Notes: generated by a model not told the origin, from the sequence alone. 64,000 nt of DNA from an uncultured Pelagibacteraceae bacterium (GCA_902610755.1 CACLWW010000004.1:1-64000), one strand, 5' to 3'. Numbered from the stretch's first letter, positions 1 to 9,621 are shown. Numbers and translations: made by a program.

Positions 1-1720
1 TGTAAGGATCTATGATTTCGCTTTTAACAGTTTCAGGAATTTTACTGTATAAAACTCCCATTTCTAGAGTACCCAATTCTTTATTATTATTTAATTTTGT
101 TGCTACTTGAATAATTGAGGAAAAAGATAGAACCTTACCAACATGTTCTGTATTTTCTAAATAATTATGTACCTTATTTATTTTGTCGATCTTGTCTTTT
201 GTAAACCAATATTTACTTTCGTCACCGTCTTCCTCATCCCAGTCTTTGAACTCATCATCATCTCCAACGGTTTCGTCATTTTTTTTTCCAGAAAACTTTA
301 AAATGATTTCTAAAGGTGTTGTGCCACCAAGTTTTTCGTCAATTAATTTCATTCCTTGATAAATTTCAGTATCTTTACTGAAATAATTGATAAAACTATT
401 TTCGACCTTCAACTTTAACATTCCAAAAATACTAAAAAATATTAAAAAAACTGAAACGAGAAAAACTAAATTGGTTTTTTCTATTGAAAGTTTAGAAAGA
501 GGATTTGTTAAAAAAGATAAAGATTTTTCATGTACATTTATTTCTTTTGAGTAAAAAATACCCAGCAATGCAGGAAGCAAAGTAAAAGTGATAAAAAACG
601 AAGTTATCAATCCAAAAGTCATCATCCATCCGAAGTCAATAATCGGTTTAATGCCACTAAAAATTAAAGATAAAAAAGCACAAATTGTTGTTAACACCGT
701 ATAAAGTATTGGCCAAACCATTTTAGAAGTTGCAATTTTTAAAACTTCATAATTATTAAGATCTGAATTATTTTTAACCAGCTGTATATACCTTGTGCTA
801 ATATGAATGTTCATAGCCATTGTAAGTATCAACATCATTGCGATGAAATTTGATGATATGACTGTGACCTTCCAATTCATAATACCCAAAAATCCAATCA
901 TTATTATCACTGCAATAAAGCAACTAGAAATAGGGATTGTAATCCAAAGAATTTTTCTAAAAACAAACCATAAAGTAATTATAATAAAAGCGAAGACACC
1001 GATACCAAATACAATTATATCTTTTTTAATGAATGTCATCATGTCATCAGCTATCATAGGTATTCCTCCTAGATGAATTTTCCCAATACTTTTAAATGAA
1101 TCAATTACTTCTCTTATTTCTTTGATATTTTGACGATTTTGAGATTTAAGTTTGTCTTTATATTCTTCAAATTCTTTTTCATTGTCAAATGCGGATAACT
1201 CTAAAACTTTTTTTCTTTTTAAATTGACTATGATACCTGTCGTCGTTGCATCTTCACTTATCACTAAATTTTTAAAAACTGGGCTGTTTAAAATTTCATT
1301 AAATGCTCTATCTTTATCTATGTCCTCATCCTTAAGTGTTCTAAAATTTTTAATACGATCCATGAGCGGTTCGTCAGAACTTTCAAGTAGAGGCACGTCT
1401 AATATTGTGACGACACTATGCACCCAATCGAGACTTTGAATTTTATATTTTAAACTAAGAATGTTGTTAATTGAGCTCTCAGAGATCAAAGCCTCTTTGG
1501 GGGTAAAGGTAAGAACCAAAAAATCTTTAGATTTATATCTTTGATTAATTTCTTTCAAATATTCTAAATCTGGATCACCCTCTATAAGCAAAGTTTCAGA
1601 GGATGCATCTAGTCTAAAATCTTTCGTGTTAATTAAAAAAAAAGAGGTTATCAAAATTAATGCCAAAAAGACTAAACGTGGTTTTTTTAGAATTAAAGAT
1701 TGATATAGATTTGAAAACAT
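1..1720 (-). CDS. RND-superfamily (MMPL) exporter, 3' end cut by window edge
   Basis: This gene is absent from the ORF track because it runs off the left edge. Reading the minus strand from the ATG at 1720 gives an open frame of about 573 codons with no stop. It has an N-terminal membrane anchor (MFSNLYQSLILKKPRLVFL), a periplasmic domain of about 200 residues, then a block of hydrophobic helices, followed by a second anchor and the start of a second periplasmic domain. That half-repeat layout fits RND-superfamily exporters of the MMPL/COG1033 kind. Members move lipids, hopanoids or other hydrophobic molecules; the substrate here cannot be told. It starts 21 bases after dnaB in the same direction, so it may be the last gene of the rpsF operon. 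An acidic stretch in the second loop (DDDEFKDWDEEDGDE) is unusual. Confidence 0.82.
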   Translation of the reverse strand, partial: MFSNLYQSLILKKPRLVFLALILITSFFLINTKDFRLDASSETLLIEGDPDLEYLKEINQRYKSKDFLVLTFTPKEALISESSINNILSLKYKIQSLDWVHSVVTILDVPLLESSDEPLMDRIKNFRTLKDEDIDKDRAFNEILNSPVFKNLVISEDATTTGIIVNLKRKKVLELSAFDNEKEFEEYKDKLKSQNRQNIKEIREVIDSFKSIGKIHLGGIPMIADDMMTFIKKDIIVFGIGVFAFIIITLWFVFRKILWITIPISSCFIAVIIMIGFLGIMNWKVTVISSNFIAMMLILTMAMNIHISTRYIQLVKNNSDLNNYEVLKIATSKMVWPILYTVLTTICAFLSLIFSGIKPIIDFGWMMTFGLITSFFITFTLLPALLGIFYSKEINVHEKSLSFLTNPLSKLSIEKTNLVFLVSVFLIFFSIFGMLKLKVENSFINYFSKDTEIYQGMKLIDEKLGGTTPLEIILKFSGKKNDETVGDDDEFKDWDEEDGDESKYWFTKDKIDKINKVHNYLENTEHVGKVLSFSSIIQVATKLNNNKELGTLEMGVLYSKIPETVKSEIIDPY

Positions 1721-1741
1721 TACTAAATATATATCTTATAT

Positions 1742-3157
1742 TTAATTATTTGTTTTATCATTAAATTTAGTAAACATTTCCTCAAATTCTAATATGATTT
1801 TACCGGTAGGACCATGTCTTTGTTTACCAATTATTAATTCTGCTAAATGCGAAATTTCATTCATTTTGGCTTGCCATTCTGCATGTTCGACTGTAGCTGG
1901 TCTCGGCTCTTTATTTTTTAGATAGTAACCCTCTCTATAGACAAACATTACAACGTCTGCGTCTTGCTCAATAGATCCAGACTCTCTAAGGTCTGATAAT
2001 ATTGGTCTTTTGTCATCCCTAGTTTCAACTGCCCTAGATAATTGAGATAAAGCTAAAACAGGTACAGCAAGTTCTTTTGCTAGAGCTTTAAGTCCCTGTG
2101 TAATTTCAGAAATTTCTTGGACACGGCCTTCTTTAAAATTTGTAGCCCTCATCAATTGTATATAGTCGACTACCACCATATCCAAACCATAAAGTCTTTT
2201 GATTCTTCTAGCTCTATTAGATAGTGACGCAATAGTAATTGCTGGAGTTTCATCTATATAAAGCGGTAATTCAGAAATATTTTTTGATGTTTCTAAAAAT
2301 TGTTCAAATTGCTCCTCAGAAATTTTACCTCTTCTAATATCATTAGATTTTATTCTTGATTGTTCAGCTAAAATTCTTGTTGATAATTGTTCAGAAGACA
2401 TTTCAAGAGAAAAAAAAGCTATACAAGATTTTCTATTTGTTTTTTGGATATTTGTCGCAGCATTAAAAGCAATATTTGTTGCCAAAGCAGTTTTACCCAT
2501 AGCAGGTCGTCCAGCAATAATTAATAAATCAGATTTATGTAAGCCACCTAACCTGTCATCGAGATCCCGTAAACCGGTAGGGACACCAACAATTCCCTCT
2601 TCATTTTTGTATGCGTTAGAAGCCATATCAATTGTTTGTCTTACAGCTTCATCAAATTTAATTATATTAGAATTAAAGGAACCTTTTTCAGCGAGGTCGT
2701 AAAGTATTTTTTCTGAGTTCTCTATTATAGATTTTCCGTTTATATTTATGTCGTTTAGTTTAGCTGTATCAATAATGTTTTCTGAAATTTTAATAAGCTC
2801 TCTTCGTACGAACATATCATAAATAATTTTTGAATATTCTATAGCCTGTCTGGCTGACGTCGAAAATTTCGTTATTTTGATTAAATACTCAGGTACATTG
2901 AGATCATCATTTTCACTTTCAAAATAATTTTTAAGGGTAATAGGATTTGCCAGTAGTCCTTTGTAAATAAGATTTTGAATAGATCCAAATATTTTCTGGT
3001 GCAGTGGATCAAAAAAATTTTTATCAGATATTATTCCTGTAATTTCATCAAAAATTTCATTTTGAGTTAAAATAGACCCTATAACTGATTGTTCAGCCTC
3101 AACATTATTTGGAAGTTCTTTAAAGTTATTTTGAATGAGATTTAAAGTTTTATTCAT
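1742..3157 (-). CDS. dnaB: Replicative DNA helicase DnaB
   Basis: DnaB is the hexameric helicase that unwinds DNA ahead of the replisome. The N-terminal primase-interacting domain (PNNVEAEQSVIGSIL) is followed by a RecA-like ATPase with Walker A GRPAMGKT at about residues 216-223, Walker B-like VVVDYIQLM, and the DnaB region LSQLSRAVETRDDKRP. I place the start at 3157 (MNKTLNLIQ) rather than the track's 3202, because the extra 15 residues (MYLCCFLSRK...) do not look like DnaB and the resulting 471 residues match the family's usual length. It follows rplI by 67 bases, the common alphaproteobacterial order, and probably shares the ribosomal-protein transcript. No intein is present. Confidence 0.96.
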   Translation of the reverse strand: MNKTLNLIQNNFKELPNNVEAEQSVIGSILTQNEIFDEITGIISDKNFFDPLHQKIFGSIQNLIYKGLLANPITLKNYFESENDDLNVPEYLIKITKFSTSARQAIEYSKIIYDMFVRRELIKISENIIDTAKLNDININGKSIIENSEKILYDLAEKGSFNSNIIKFDEAVRQTIDMASNAYKNEEGIVGVPTGLRDLDDRLGGLHKSDLLIIAGRPAMGKTALATNIAFNAATNIQKTNRKSCIAFFSLEMSSEQLSTRILAEQSRIKSNDIRRGKISEEQFEQFLETSKNISELPLYIDETPAITIASLSNRARRIKRLYGLDMVVVDYIQLMRATNFKEGRVQEISEITQGLKALAKELAVPVLALSQLSRAVETRDDKRPILSDLRESGSIEQDADVVMFVYREGYYLKNKEPRPATVEHAEWQAKMNEISHLAELIIGKQRHGPTGKIILEFEEMFTKFNDKTNN

Positions 3158-3224
3158 GTTTAATTGTACAATTTTACGAGATAAAAAACAGCACAAATAC
3201 ACTATGGGGAAAAAAATGTATAAA

Positions 3225-3683
3225 CTATTTGATGTTATCTGAAGAAATAACTTTTATTTTTATTTCTGCTTGTACCTCAGAATGAAGATTGATTTTAACT
3301 TTAAAGGTACCTAAAGATTTGATTTCATTTAAAGGTTGTATAAGAGAAGGTTTAATGTCGATTTTATCAGATAAATTTATAATCTTAGAAATTTCTGTAG
3401 GCTTAATTGATCCGTAAAGATCTTTATTTTCTGTAGTAAGTTTTTTTACCTCATAAGTTTTGTTCTTCAAACTTTCATATATCTGCTTAGCATTTTTTTT
3501 CTTCTCCTGATCTTTTTTATTAAGTTCAGTCTTAATTTTTTCCACCTCTTTAATATTTTCTTTTGAGGCATATAAAGCTTTCTTATTTGAAATTAGGTAA
3601 TTTCGAGCAAAACCTCTTTTAACATCTATTACCTCACCAATAGATCCAATTTTAGCTAAGTTTTCTAACAATATAACTTTCAT
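3225..3683 (-). CDS. rplI: 50S ribosomal protein L9
   Basis: L9 is a structural protein of the large subunit, bound near the L1 stalk. The N-terminal signature is clear (MKVILLENLAKIGSIGEV, then VKRGFARNYLI), followed by the long Lys/Glu-rich connecting helix and a C-terminal domain containing LYGSIKPTEI. At 152 residues it is the normal length. It lies 3 bases after rpsR and upstream of dnaB in the rpsF-rpsR-rplI-dnaB cluster. The frame is intact. Confidence 0.97.
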   Translation of the reverse strand: MKVILLENLAKIGSIGEVIDVKRGFARNYLISNKKALYASKENIKEVEKIKTELNKKDQEKKKNAKQIYESLKNKTYEVKKLTTENKDLYGSIKPTEISKIINLSDKIDIKPSLIQPLNEIKSLGTFKVKINLHSEVQAEIKIKVISSDNIK

Positions 3684-3686
3684 AAT

Positions 3687-3959
3687 TTAGATTAAAGCTA
3701 AGTTTCTAGCCCTTTTTATCGATAATGAGAGCTCTCTTTGTTTTCTCTGTGAAACATTTGTTATTCTTGAAGGAAGAATTTTACCATTTTCTGAAACAAA
3801 CCTTTTTAACAATTTAATATTTTTATAGTCTACTTTCGGAGCATCTTTTATTGATAACGGGCAACTTTTTTTAAATCTAAATTTGTTAGGTTGAAAAATA
3901 CTCAGTTTTGAAAAACTACTACTTTTTCCTTTTTTTGAATTCTTTTTTCTATTTTTCAT
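3687..3959 (-). CDS. rpsR: 30S ribosomal protein S18
   Basis: S18 pairs with S6 on the platform of the small subunit. The family core is seen in [47 protein letters not shown] (quoted in parts: [18 protein letters not shown] and [18 protein letters not shown]). The N-terminus is a Lys/Ser-rich tail. At 90 residues it is slightly longer than the 75-residue E. coli protein, as is usual in alphaproteobacteria. It abuts rpsF (ends 3960) with no spacer and is probably translationally coupled to it. Confidence 0.96.
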   Translation of the reverse strand: MKNRKKNSKKGKSSSFSKLSIFQPNKFRFKKSCPLSIKDAPKVDYKNIKLLKRFVSENGKILPSRITNVSQRKQRELSLSIKRARNLALI

Positions 3960-4313
3960 CTATTTCTTTTTTCCTTTTTTGACTTCTTCAACTTCTTCTT
4001 TTCCAAAATAATTTTCTTTTAAATCAAATTTTTTTACTCTGATAGTTACATAACGTAGTAAGTTCTTGTCTATTCTTTCACTCTTCTCTAATTCTTTTAT
4101 TAAGTCGCCATTACCTTTAATTTTAAAATGTATGTAGTTTCCTTTTTTGTTTTTTTTGATTAAATAAGATAAGTTCAATAAACCCCAGTCTTGAGTTTGG
4201 ACTAAATTACCTTTGTTTTCCTCAATTAACTTAGAATATTTTTCTTTTAAACTTTTAATTTGTGAAGGACTTATGTCTTGCCTAGCTATAATTGTATGTT
4301 CGTATAGATTCAT
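3960..4313 (-). CDS. rpsF: 30S ribosomal protein S6
   Basis: S6 forms a heterodimer with S18 on the 30S platform. The start MNLYEHTIIARQDIS and the segment QDWGLLNLSYLIKKNKKGNY match the S6 fold (b1-a1-b2 with the conserved W-G and L-Y-I-K positions), and RNLLRYVTIRV is represented by KNLLRYVTIRV. A Lys/Glu-rich tail (EEVEEVKKGKKK) ends the protein. It is the first gene of the minus-strand cluster; its promoter should lie in the 77-base gap shared with fabD, which contains a palindromic -10-like sequence. Confidence 0.97.
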   Translation of the reverse strand: MNLYEHTIIARQDISPSQIKSLKEKYSKLIEENKGNLVQTQDWGLLNLSYLIKKNKKGNYIHFKIKGNGDLIKELEKSERIDKNLLRYVTIRVKKFDLKENYFGKEEVEEVKKGKKK

Positions 4314-4343
4314 TGCTAATTTTATATAAAAAAAATTGATATA

Positions 4344-4355
4344 CTATTATAATAG
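4344..4355. promoter_or_regulatory. Palindromic -10 element between divergent rpsF and fabD
   Basis: CTATTATAATAG is a perfect 12-base palindrome in the 77-base gap between rpsF and fabD. It contains TATAAT on the plus strand (4348-4353) and TATAAT on the minus strand (4351-4346), so one site could supply the -10 box for both operons. I see no good -35 box at the usual distance in either direction; the flanks are simply AT-rich. The assignment as a bidirectional promoter is inference. Confidence 0.4.
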
Positions 4356-4390
4356 TTTTATTACAAGATAAAAAAAAGAGTTAAATAAAG

Positions 4391-5320
4391 ATGTTTTCTA
4401 TAGTTTTTCCAGGTCAAGGGTCACAAAAAATTGGAATGGTTAAGGAATTTTATGAAAAATATGATCTAACAAAACAATCTTTTAAAAATGCAGATGCAAT
4501 TCTTAATGTTCCAATTACAAAAATCATATTCGAGGGTCCAGAAGATCAATTAAATTTAACTGAAAATACTCAACCAGCTATATTTCTAGCTAGCTATTGT
4601 ATTTTTGAGATTATTAAAAAAGAATTTGGATATGATTTTAAAAAATTTAAATATTTTGCCGGTCATTCTTTGGGTGAATATTCTGCTTTGGCTTGTGCAG
4701 GCTCTATAAGTTTTGAAGATACACTAAAAATTTTACAAAAAAGAGGGAAGCTTATGCAAGAAGCTGTACCAAGTGGTGAAGGAGCTATGTTGGCAGTCCT
4801 AGGGATAAGCTCCATTGAACTGGATGAAATTTTAAATAAAAATAAAGATAAGTACGAATGTTTTATAGCGAATGACAATTCTAGACTTCAAGTAGTTGTA
4901 AGCGGTCTTAAAAAAGACATTAATTTGTTATCAGATGATTTATATAGTAAAAAAATAAAGAACTTAAAGTTAAATGTTAGTGCTCCTTTTCACTGCAAAT
5001 ACATGAAAAAAGCCTCTGAAAAAATGGCAGTCTTTATTAATGATTTGAAAATGAAAGAATTAGACAAGCCTATTATATCAAATGTTACAGCTAAAGAGAC
5101 AGTTTCATCTAAAGAAATCAAATCTCTTTTGATATCTCAAATCGAAAAAAAAGTTCGTTGGTTAGAGTGTGTTGAATATATGGTAAATAATGGAGTAAAA
5201 AATTTTGTAGAAATAGGACCAGGAAAAGTGTTATCAGGGTTAATAAAACGAATTAATAAAGACTTAAATGTAAATTCGATTAATAATGAGGAAGATATAA
5301 AGTTATTGATAAATGATTAA
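4391..5320 (+). CDS. fabD: Malonyl-CoA:ACP transacylase
   Basis: FabD moves malonyl from CoA to acyl carrier protein, supplying the extender unit of type II fatty acid synthesis in the cytoplasm. The oxyanion motif FPGQGSQ lies near residues 6-12, the nucleophile motif GHSLGEY at 91-97 (Ser93), the catalytic His in APFHCKYM near residue 200, and the family signature VEIGPGKVL near the end. The length of 309 is normal. It overlaps fabG by 8 bases and leads the fabD-fabG-acpP cluster, whose last member is its acyl-carrier substrate. The first Met gives a natural start. Confidence 0.97.
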   Translation: MFSIVFPGQGSQKIGMVKEFYEKYDLTKQSFKNADAILNVPITKIIFEGPEDQLNLTENTQPAIFLASYCIFEIIKKEFGYDFKKFKYFAGHSLGEYSALACAGSISFEDTLKILQKRGKLMQEAVPSGEGAMLAVLGISSIELDEILNKNKDKYECFIANDNSRLQVVVSGLKKDINLLSDDLYSKKIKNLKLNVSAPFHCKYMKKASEKMAVFINDLKMKELDKPIISNVTAKETVSSKEIKSLLISQIEKKVRWLECVEYMVNNGVKNFVEIGPGKVLSGLIKRINKDLNVNSINNEEDIKLLIND

Positions 5321-6050
5321 TCTAAAAAATAAAAAAGTTGTCATAACAGGTGCAACAGGTGGAATTGGAAACTCAATTATAGAAAAATTTTATTCTCAGG
5401 GAGCAAACGTTTTAGGCACAGGCACAAGAGAAGAAAAATTAAGCAAACTAAAAAATGATTTTAATGGAATTATCGCAAAAAAGTTTGATATATCAAAACA
5501 TGATGAAATAGAAAATTTTGTGGATATTGCTTGTAATGAGTTAAATGGTTGTCCAGAAATACTTATTAACAATGCGGGAATAACCAAAGATAATTTATCT
5601 TTAAGGATGTCCCAAATAGAGTGGCAACAAGTAATAGATATCAATTTAACCTCTACTTTTTTATTGTGTAAGTTCTTTTTAAAAAAAATGATAAAAAATA
5701 AATCTGGCAAAATAATTAACATCACCTCCGTTGTTGGACACACTGGTAATGTAGGTCAAGCAAACTATGCTGCCTCAAAATCTGGCATTATTGGTATGAG
5801 CAAAAGTTTGGCTTTGGAATACGCTAAAAAAAATATCAATATAAATTGTATTTCACCTGGGTTTATTAAGACAAGTATGACTGAAAAAATAGACCCAAAA
5901 TTTAAAGAATTGATACTAGCAAAAATACCATCCAACAGATTAGGTGAACCATCAGATGTAGCTAATGTTGTTGCTTTTTTATCATCAGAAATGTCAAATT
6001 ATATTACAGGAGAAACAATTCATGTTAATGGAGGTATGTATTTGGGTTGA
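5313..6050 (+). CDS. fabG: 3-oxoacyl-[ACP] reductase
   Basis: FabG reduces beta-ketoacyl-ACP with NADPH in the fatty acid elongation cycle. It is a 245-residue classical short-chain dehydrogenase: cofactor motif TGATGGIGN at 13-21, NNAG at 86-89, and the catalytic set Ser139, Tyr152, Lys156 (YAASK). The C-terminus GETIHVNGGMYLG is typical of FabG. The gene begins inside the end of fabD (8-base overlap), indicating translational coupling, and is followed by acpP after 48 bases. The context removes most of the ambiguity usually attached to SDR proteins. Confidence 0.97.
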   Translation: MINLKNKKVVITGATGGIGNSIIEKFYSQGANVLGTGTREEKLSKLKNDFNGIIAKKFDISKHDEIENFVDIACNELNGCPEILINNAGITKDNLSLRMSQIEWQQVIDINLTSTFLLCKFFLKKMIKNKSGKIINITSVVGHTGNVGQANYAASKSGIIGMSKSLALEYAKKNININCISPGFIKTSMTEKIDPKFKELILAKIPSNRLGEPSDVANVVAFLSSEMSNYITGETIHVNGGMYLG

Positions 6051-6098
6051 CAAAAGTTCTTTTTTATTTATTAAGAAAAAATCAAACAAAGGATCAAA

Positions 6099-6338
6099 AT
6101 GGCAGAAGATATATCAAGTAAAGTAAAGAAAATTGTTGCCGACCACTTAGGCATAGATGAAGCAAAGGTTACGGACGAAGCAAGCTTCATTGATGATTTG
6201 GGGGCTGACAGTTTAGACACAGTTGAATTAGTAATGGCTTTCGAGGAAGAATTTGGATCAGAGATTTCAGACAGTGAAGCTGAAAAAATTCTTACAGTAG
6301 GCGATGCAATTAAATTTATTGAAAACAAGAGTAATTAA
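6099..6338 (+). CDS. acpP: Acyl carrier protein
   Basis: This is the small acidic carrier that holds acyl chains on a phosphopantetheine arm. The attachment motif GADSLD places the modified serine at residue 38, followed by the helix [13 protein letters not shown]. At 79 residues it is the standard size. An AAGGA-type ribosome site (aaaggatcaaaATG) supports the start. fabF does not follow; gmk does. The track's minus-strand ORF 6071-6328 is a shadow of this gene. Confidence 0.98.
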   Translation: MAEDISSKVKKIVADHLGIDEAKVTDEASFIDDLGADSLDTVELVMAFEEEFGSEISDSEAEKILTVGDAIKFIENKSN

Positions 6339-6353
6339 TTATTAATGCCCCCA

Positions 6354-6977
6354 ATGAGTGAAGGGATAATGATAATTCTTTCATCTCCATCTGGAGCGGG
6401 GAAAACAACTTTAGTAAAACTTTTATCTGAGAGGAAAGGTTTTATAACATCTGTATCCCACACAACTAGAACACCAAGATTTAACGAGGTAGACGGAAAA
6501 GATTATCATTTTGTAAGTAATGAAAAATTTGAAAAAATGATAAATAATAAAGAGTTTTTAGAATTTGCAAAAGTTTTTAAAAACTTTTATGGCACCACTA
6601 AATCAAATATTTTTAAAGAGTTGAACAGCGGAAACAATGTAATATTTGATATTGATTGGCAAGGAACAAATCAAATTATTTCACAAAAATTGGAAAATAG
6701 ATTATTAACTTTTTTTATTTTACCACCAAGCAGGGAAGAGCTATTCAAAAGGCTTACAAATAGAGACATGAAAGATAAACTTATAGCTGAAGAAAGAATG
6801 AAGCAATTCGATAATGACGTTTTACACTGGAAAGATTATGACTACGTAATTATTAATAATGATCTTGAAGCTTGTTACAATCAAATATCCGAGTATATAG
6901 ATTGTGAAATTAACAAAAAAAAGAGTTCTTATGATATTAATTTAATTAAAAATCATATTAAAAAATTAATTTTCTAA
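6354..6977 (+). CDS. gmk: Guanylate kinase
   Basis: Gmk phosphorylates GMP to GDP with ATP, an essential step in guanine nucleotide supply. The P-loop [11 protein letters not shown] is near the N-terminus, followed by the GMP-binding [10 protein letters not shown] and the [10 protein letters not shown] segment, and the lid region [16 protein letters not shown]. The track starts at 6345 (MPPMSEGIM); I prefer 6354 (MSEGIMIIL), while 6369 (MIIL, with AAGGG upstream) is also possible. About 207 residues is normal. Its 3' end overlaps the convergent rsmA by 12 bases. Confidence 0.95.
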   Translation: MSEGIMIILSSPSGAGKTTLVKLLSERKGFITSVSHTTRTPRFNEVDGKDYHFVSNEKFEKMINNKEFLEFAKVFKNFYGTTKSNIFKELNSGNNVIFDIDWQGTNQIISQKLENRLLTFFILPPSREELFKRLTNRDMKDKLIAEERMKQFDNDVLHWKDYDYVIINNDLEACYNQISEYIDCEINKKKSSYDINLIKNHIKKLIF

Positions 6978-7751
6978 AGACTCGTATTCATTTACAATCT
7001 TTAAGTATTTATCTACCTCTATATTTTGTGGCCTATCAGAGGGATTTAGATTAAATTTTTTATAATTAAACTTAAAGTTTTTAAATAAAATATTAACAGG
7101 TTTTTTTATCATTTTTCTTCTTTGATTAAAAAAAACTTTAGTTATTTTTTCTAAATTTTTTGAATCTATGAGTCTGTGAATTTTTTTTTTTGGTGTAAAT
7201 TTTAAAACTGTACTATCGATCTTTGGCCTCGGAAAAAAACTATTTGGTTTGACATCTATTACTTTTTCAATGTCAAATTTCCATTTAGATAAGATTGTGA
7301 TTCTACCATATTTTCTCGAACTAACATTAGCTAAAATTCTATCTGCGACTTCTTTTTGAAACATTAATATCATTTTTGATACCCTAAGTTTGTTATTAAG
7401 ACACCAATTTGACAAAATTTTAGTTGAAATATTATAAGGAAGATTTCCTAAAATTAAAAATTTTTTTTTTGAATAAAATTCGTTGGGAATTTTCAGTACA
7501 TCTTCCTTAATAATATTTATTTTATTGTTATATTTTTTATCAAGTCCCTTTGCAAGATTTCCATCTTTTTCAATAACATATATTTTTTTTGGTTTTTGAA
7601 AAACAATCAATTCTGTTAAGTTTCCTGTCCCAGAACCTATTTCTAATACTTCATCGTTAGGGGTAATTTCTGAAGCATGAATAATTTTATTTAAAATATT
7701 TTTATCATGTAAAAAATTTTGTCCTAGACTTTTCTTAGGCTTTACTAACAT
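6966..7751 (-). CDS. rsmA: 16S rRNA dimethyladenosine transferase
   Basis: RsmA (KsgA) dimethylates two adjacent adenines near the 3' end of 16S rRNA, a late step of 30S assembly. Recognised by the start [18 protein letters not shown]-binding [11 protein letters not shown] and the catalytic loop GNLPYNIS, followed by the family segment KEVADRILA and [14 protein letters not shown]. The 261-residue length is typical. It overlaps pdxA upstream by 17 bases and the 3' end of gmk by 12 bases, so the end of this operon is fully compressed. The Lys-rich C-terminal region is in line with this genome's base composition. Confidence 0.96.
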   Translation of the reverse strand: MLVKPKKSLGQNFLHDKNILNKIIHASEITPNDEVLEIGSGTGNLTELIVFQKPKKIYVIEKDGNLAKGLDKKYNNKINIIKEDVLKIPNEFYSKKKFLILGNLPYNISTKILSNWCLNNKLRVSKMILMFQKEVADRILANVSSRKYGRITILSKWKFDIEKVIDVKPNSFFPRPKIDSTVLKFTPKKKIHRLIDSKNLEKITKVFFNQRRKMIKKPVNILFKNFKFNYKKFNLNPSDRPQNIEVDKYLKIVNEYESLEN

Positions 7752-8700
7752 ACTTATTTATGAAATTAAAAGCCTGAACAAGGCTATCTGGTTTTGATTT
7801 ATTCAATCCAAACATTTTATAGTTAGGTCCATGATCTGGAGTAATTCTTATAAAAGGCAAACCAATAGTGATATTTATAGCACTGAAACCAAAAATTGTT
7901 TTCATGGGTGCAAGTACTTGATCATGGTACATTCCAACAATAACGTCAAACTTTTTTCTGTTATCCTCTAAAAAAATTGTATCTGCTGGGAATGGACCTA
8001 AAATTTTTATTTTATTCTTCTTCAATATTTTGATAGCTGGCAAAATTTCAGTTTTTTCAATGTTTCTGCCTTCAAACGTCTCACAATGAGGATTTAAACC
8101 TGTGACAGCAATGTTTGGTTTAAAATTTAAAAATTTTTTATAAAATTCATTAATGCTATTAACTTTTTTAATGATTACCTTTTTTTTGATTTTTTGCGAT
8201 ACTTTATTAATTGGTATATGTGTTGTTATTGGGCTTACGCTCAGCTTTTTGTTAAAAATTAACATTACTTCATTTAAAGACCCAGTTTTATAGGCTAAAT
8301 ATTCAGTAATACCCTCATATTTTCCTTTAAGAAAAGTTTCCTTTGAAATTGGGCCATTAACTAAAGCTAACAAGTTTTCTTTTTTGAGCAAATTTAGCCC
8401 AATATCAAAAGATTTTTTGATATATTCATTTTTTTTAATTAACGTCAATTTTTTTTGTTTAAGGGGTATATCAATCAAATAAATTTTATTTTTACGTAAA
8501 TTTTTTTGCTTATCAAATTCTTGAAAATTTATTTTAGTTTTTAGCTTTTTAAGCTCTTTTATAAATAGTTTTTTTGAACATATTACGATAATCGGAAAGT
8601 TTAACTTTTTAGAATCTTTGTTTTTCAATGATTTTATCAAAATCTCATTAAAAGTACTTTCTGGATCACCACATATTATTATAGCAGATTTATTTTTCAT
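7735..8700 (-). CDS. pdxA: 4-hydroxythreonine-4-phosphate dehydrogenase
   Basis: PdxA oxidises 4-phosphohydroxy-L-threonine in the DXP-dependent pathway to pyridoxal phosphate. The metal-binding and substrate motifs are visible: LNPHCETFEGRN, GMYHDQVLAPMK and the C-terminal ITIGLPFIRITPDHG. At 321 residues it is normal. It overlaps surA by 11 bases and rsmA by 17. The surA-pdxA-rsmA order is common to many proteobacteria. Its N-terminal third is Lys-rich and divergent, but the catalytic half is well conserved. Confidence 0.95.
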   Translation of the reverse strand: MKNKSAIIICGDPESTFNEILIKSLKNKDSKKLNFPIIVICSKKLFIKELKKLKTKINFQEFDKQKNLRKNKIYLIDIPLKQKKLTLIKKNEYIKKSFDIGLNLLKKENLLALVNGPISKETFLKGKYEGITEYLAYKTGSLNEVMLIFNKKLSVSPITTHIPINKVSQKIKKKVIIKKVNSINEFYKKFLNFKPNIAVTGLNPHCETFEGRNIEKTEILPAIKILKKNKIKILGPFPADTIFLEDNRKKFDVIVGMYHDQVLAPMKTIFGFSAINITIGLPFIRITPDHGPNYKMFGLNKSKPDSLVQAFNFINKYVSKA

Positions 8701-9619
8701 TAATCACAGAGTTATTATAAATTCTTTTATAAAATAAAGTGGAAAATCTTGTAAACTGTCTTTCCCTTTCAAACTCAATCATTTTTTTTAATTGAGCATT
8801 TTTGTCGATTTTAATTTTTTCAGTTTTTATATCATTCAATTTTAAAATTAAGAAACCACCACTAGTGGCAATTGGTTTAGTGAACTCTCCTATGTTTATT
8901 TCATCAAGCGTATTTCTAATTTCTTTTGAAAGTTGATTTTTATAAATCCAACCTAAATTCCCCCCACTTTTTTTACTGTCAGAAAGACTATAAATTCTTG
9001 CAGTTTCGTCGAACCCTATTTCGTTTATACTTTGTTTAATTGAGTCATATTTTTGTTGTAATTCTTTTTTTTCATTTATGGTAAAAATTATTTCTGAAAG
9101 CAAGAAATTATCAACTTTCTTTTCGTTAAATTTTTCAAGCTCTTTAATCATAGAATTTTGATCAATTTCTATCTCGTTTGCAAAGACTTTTACAATTAAG
9201 TCATTCCATGCAATTTCTATTGAGATTTTTTCTTTAACTTTTTCAATATCAACGTCATTTTGAGATAAATAATTCTCAAATTCACTTAAACTTGAAATTC
9301 CTATCCCAGAATATATGTCACTTATTACTTTTGATAACAATGTTTCATTAGTAATGATTTTAAAGTTTTTTTCTATCTCTATTCTTTTTATTCTTTCATT
9401 AATTAATGAATTTTTTGCATACTCCGTTATACGATTGTCATCTAACTTTTTTAAGTTTGGATTTAATAAAACTAAATACCTCTTTTCGAAGTCAAGATCT
9501 ATATTAGTTATTATCTCTTGATTTATTTTAGCTACTATAAAGACTTCAGAAAGTGCTGAATTTAAAGGCAACATATTCAAAATTAAAATGATATAAATTT
9601 TCAAAAATAGTCTTTTCAT
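8690..9619 (-). CDS. surA: SurA-type periplasmic chaperone / peptidyl-prolyl isomerase
   Basis: SurA helps outer-membrane proteins cross the periplasm and fold. The protein begins with a signal peptide (MKRLFLKIYIILILNMLPLNSALS), then the SurA N-terminal motif VAKINQEIITNIDL, a long helical region, and one parvulin-like domain (KKSGGNLGWIYKNQLSKEI; PIATSGGFLILKLND) near residues 165-270. E. coli SurA has two parvulin domains and about 430 residues; this one has a single domain and 309 residues, as is frequent in alphaproteobacteria. It lies directly after lptD, one of its expected clients. Confidence 0.88.
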   Translation of the reverse strand: MKRLFLKIYIILILNMLPLNSALSEVFIVAKINQEIITNIDLDFEKRYLVLLNPNLKKLDDNRITEYAKNSLINERIKRIEIEKNFKIITNETLLSKVISDIYSGIGISSLSEFENYLSQNDVDIEKVKEKISIEIAWNDLIVKVFANEIEIDQNSMIKELEKFNEKKVDNFLLSEIIFTINEKKELQQKYDSIKQSINEIGFDETARIYSLSDSKKSGGNLGWIYKNQLSKEIRNTLDEINIGEFTKPIATSGGFLILKLNDIKTEKIKIDKNAQLKKMIEFERERQFTRFSTLFYKRIYNNSVINEK

Positions 9620-9621
9620 TT

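Noticed and set aside
807-1439. Two plus-strand ORFs (89 and 95 aa) near the left edge
   Set aside because: They are antisense shadows of the RND exporter, which reads continuously on the minus strand with the right domain pattern.
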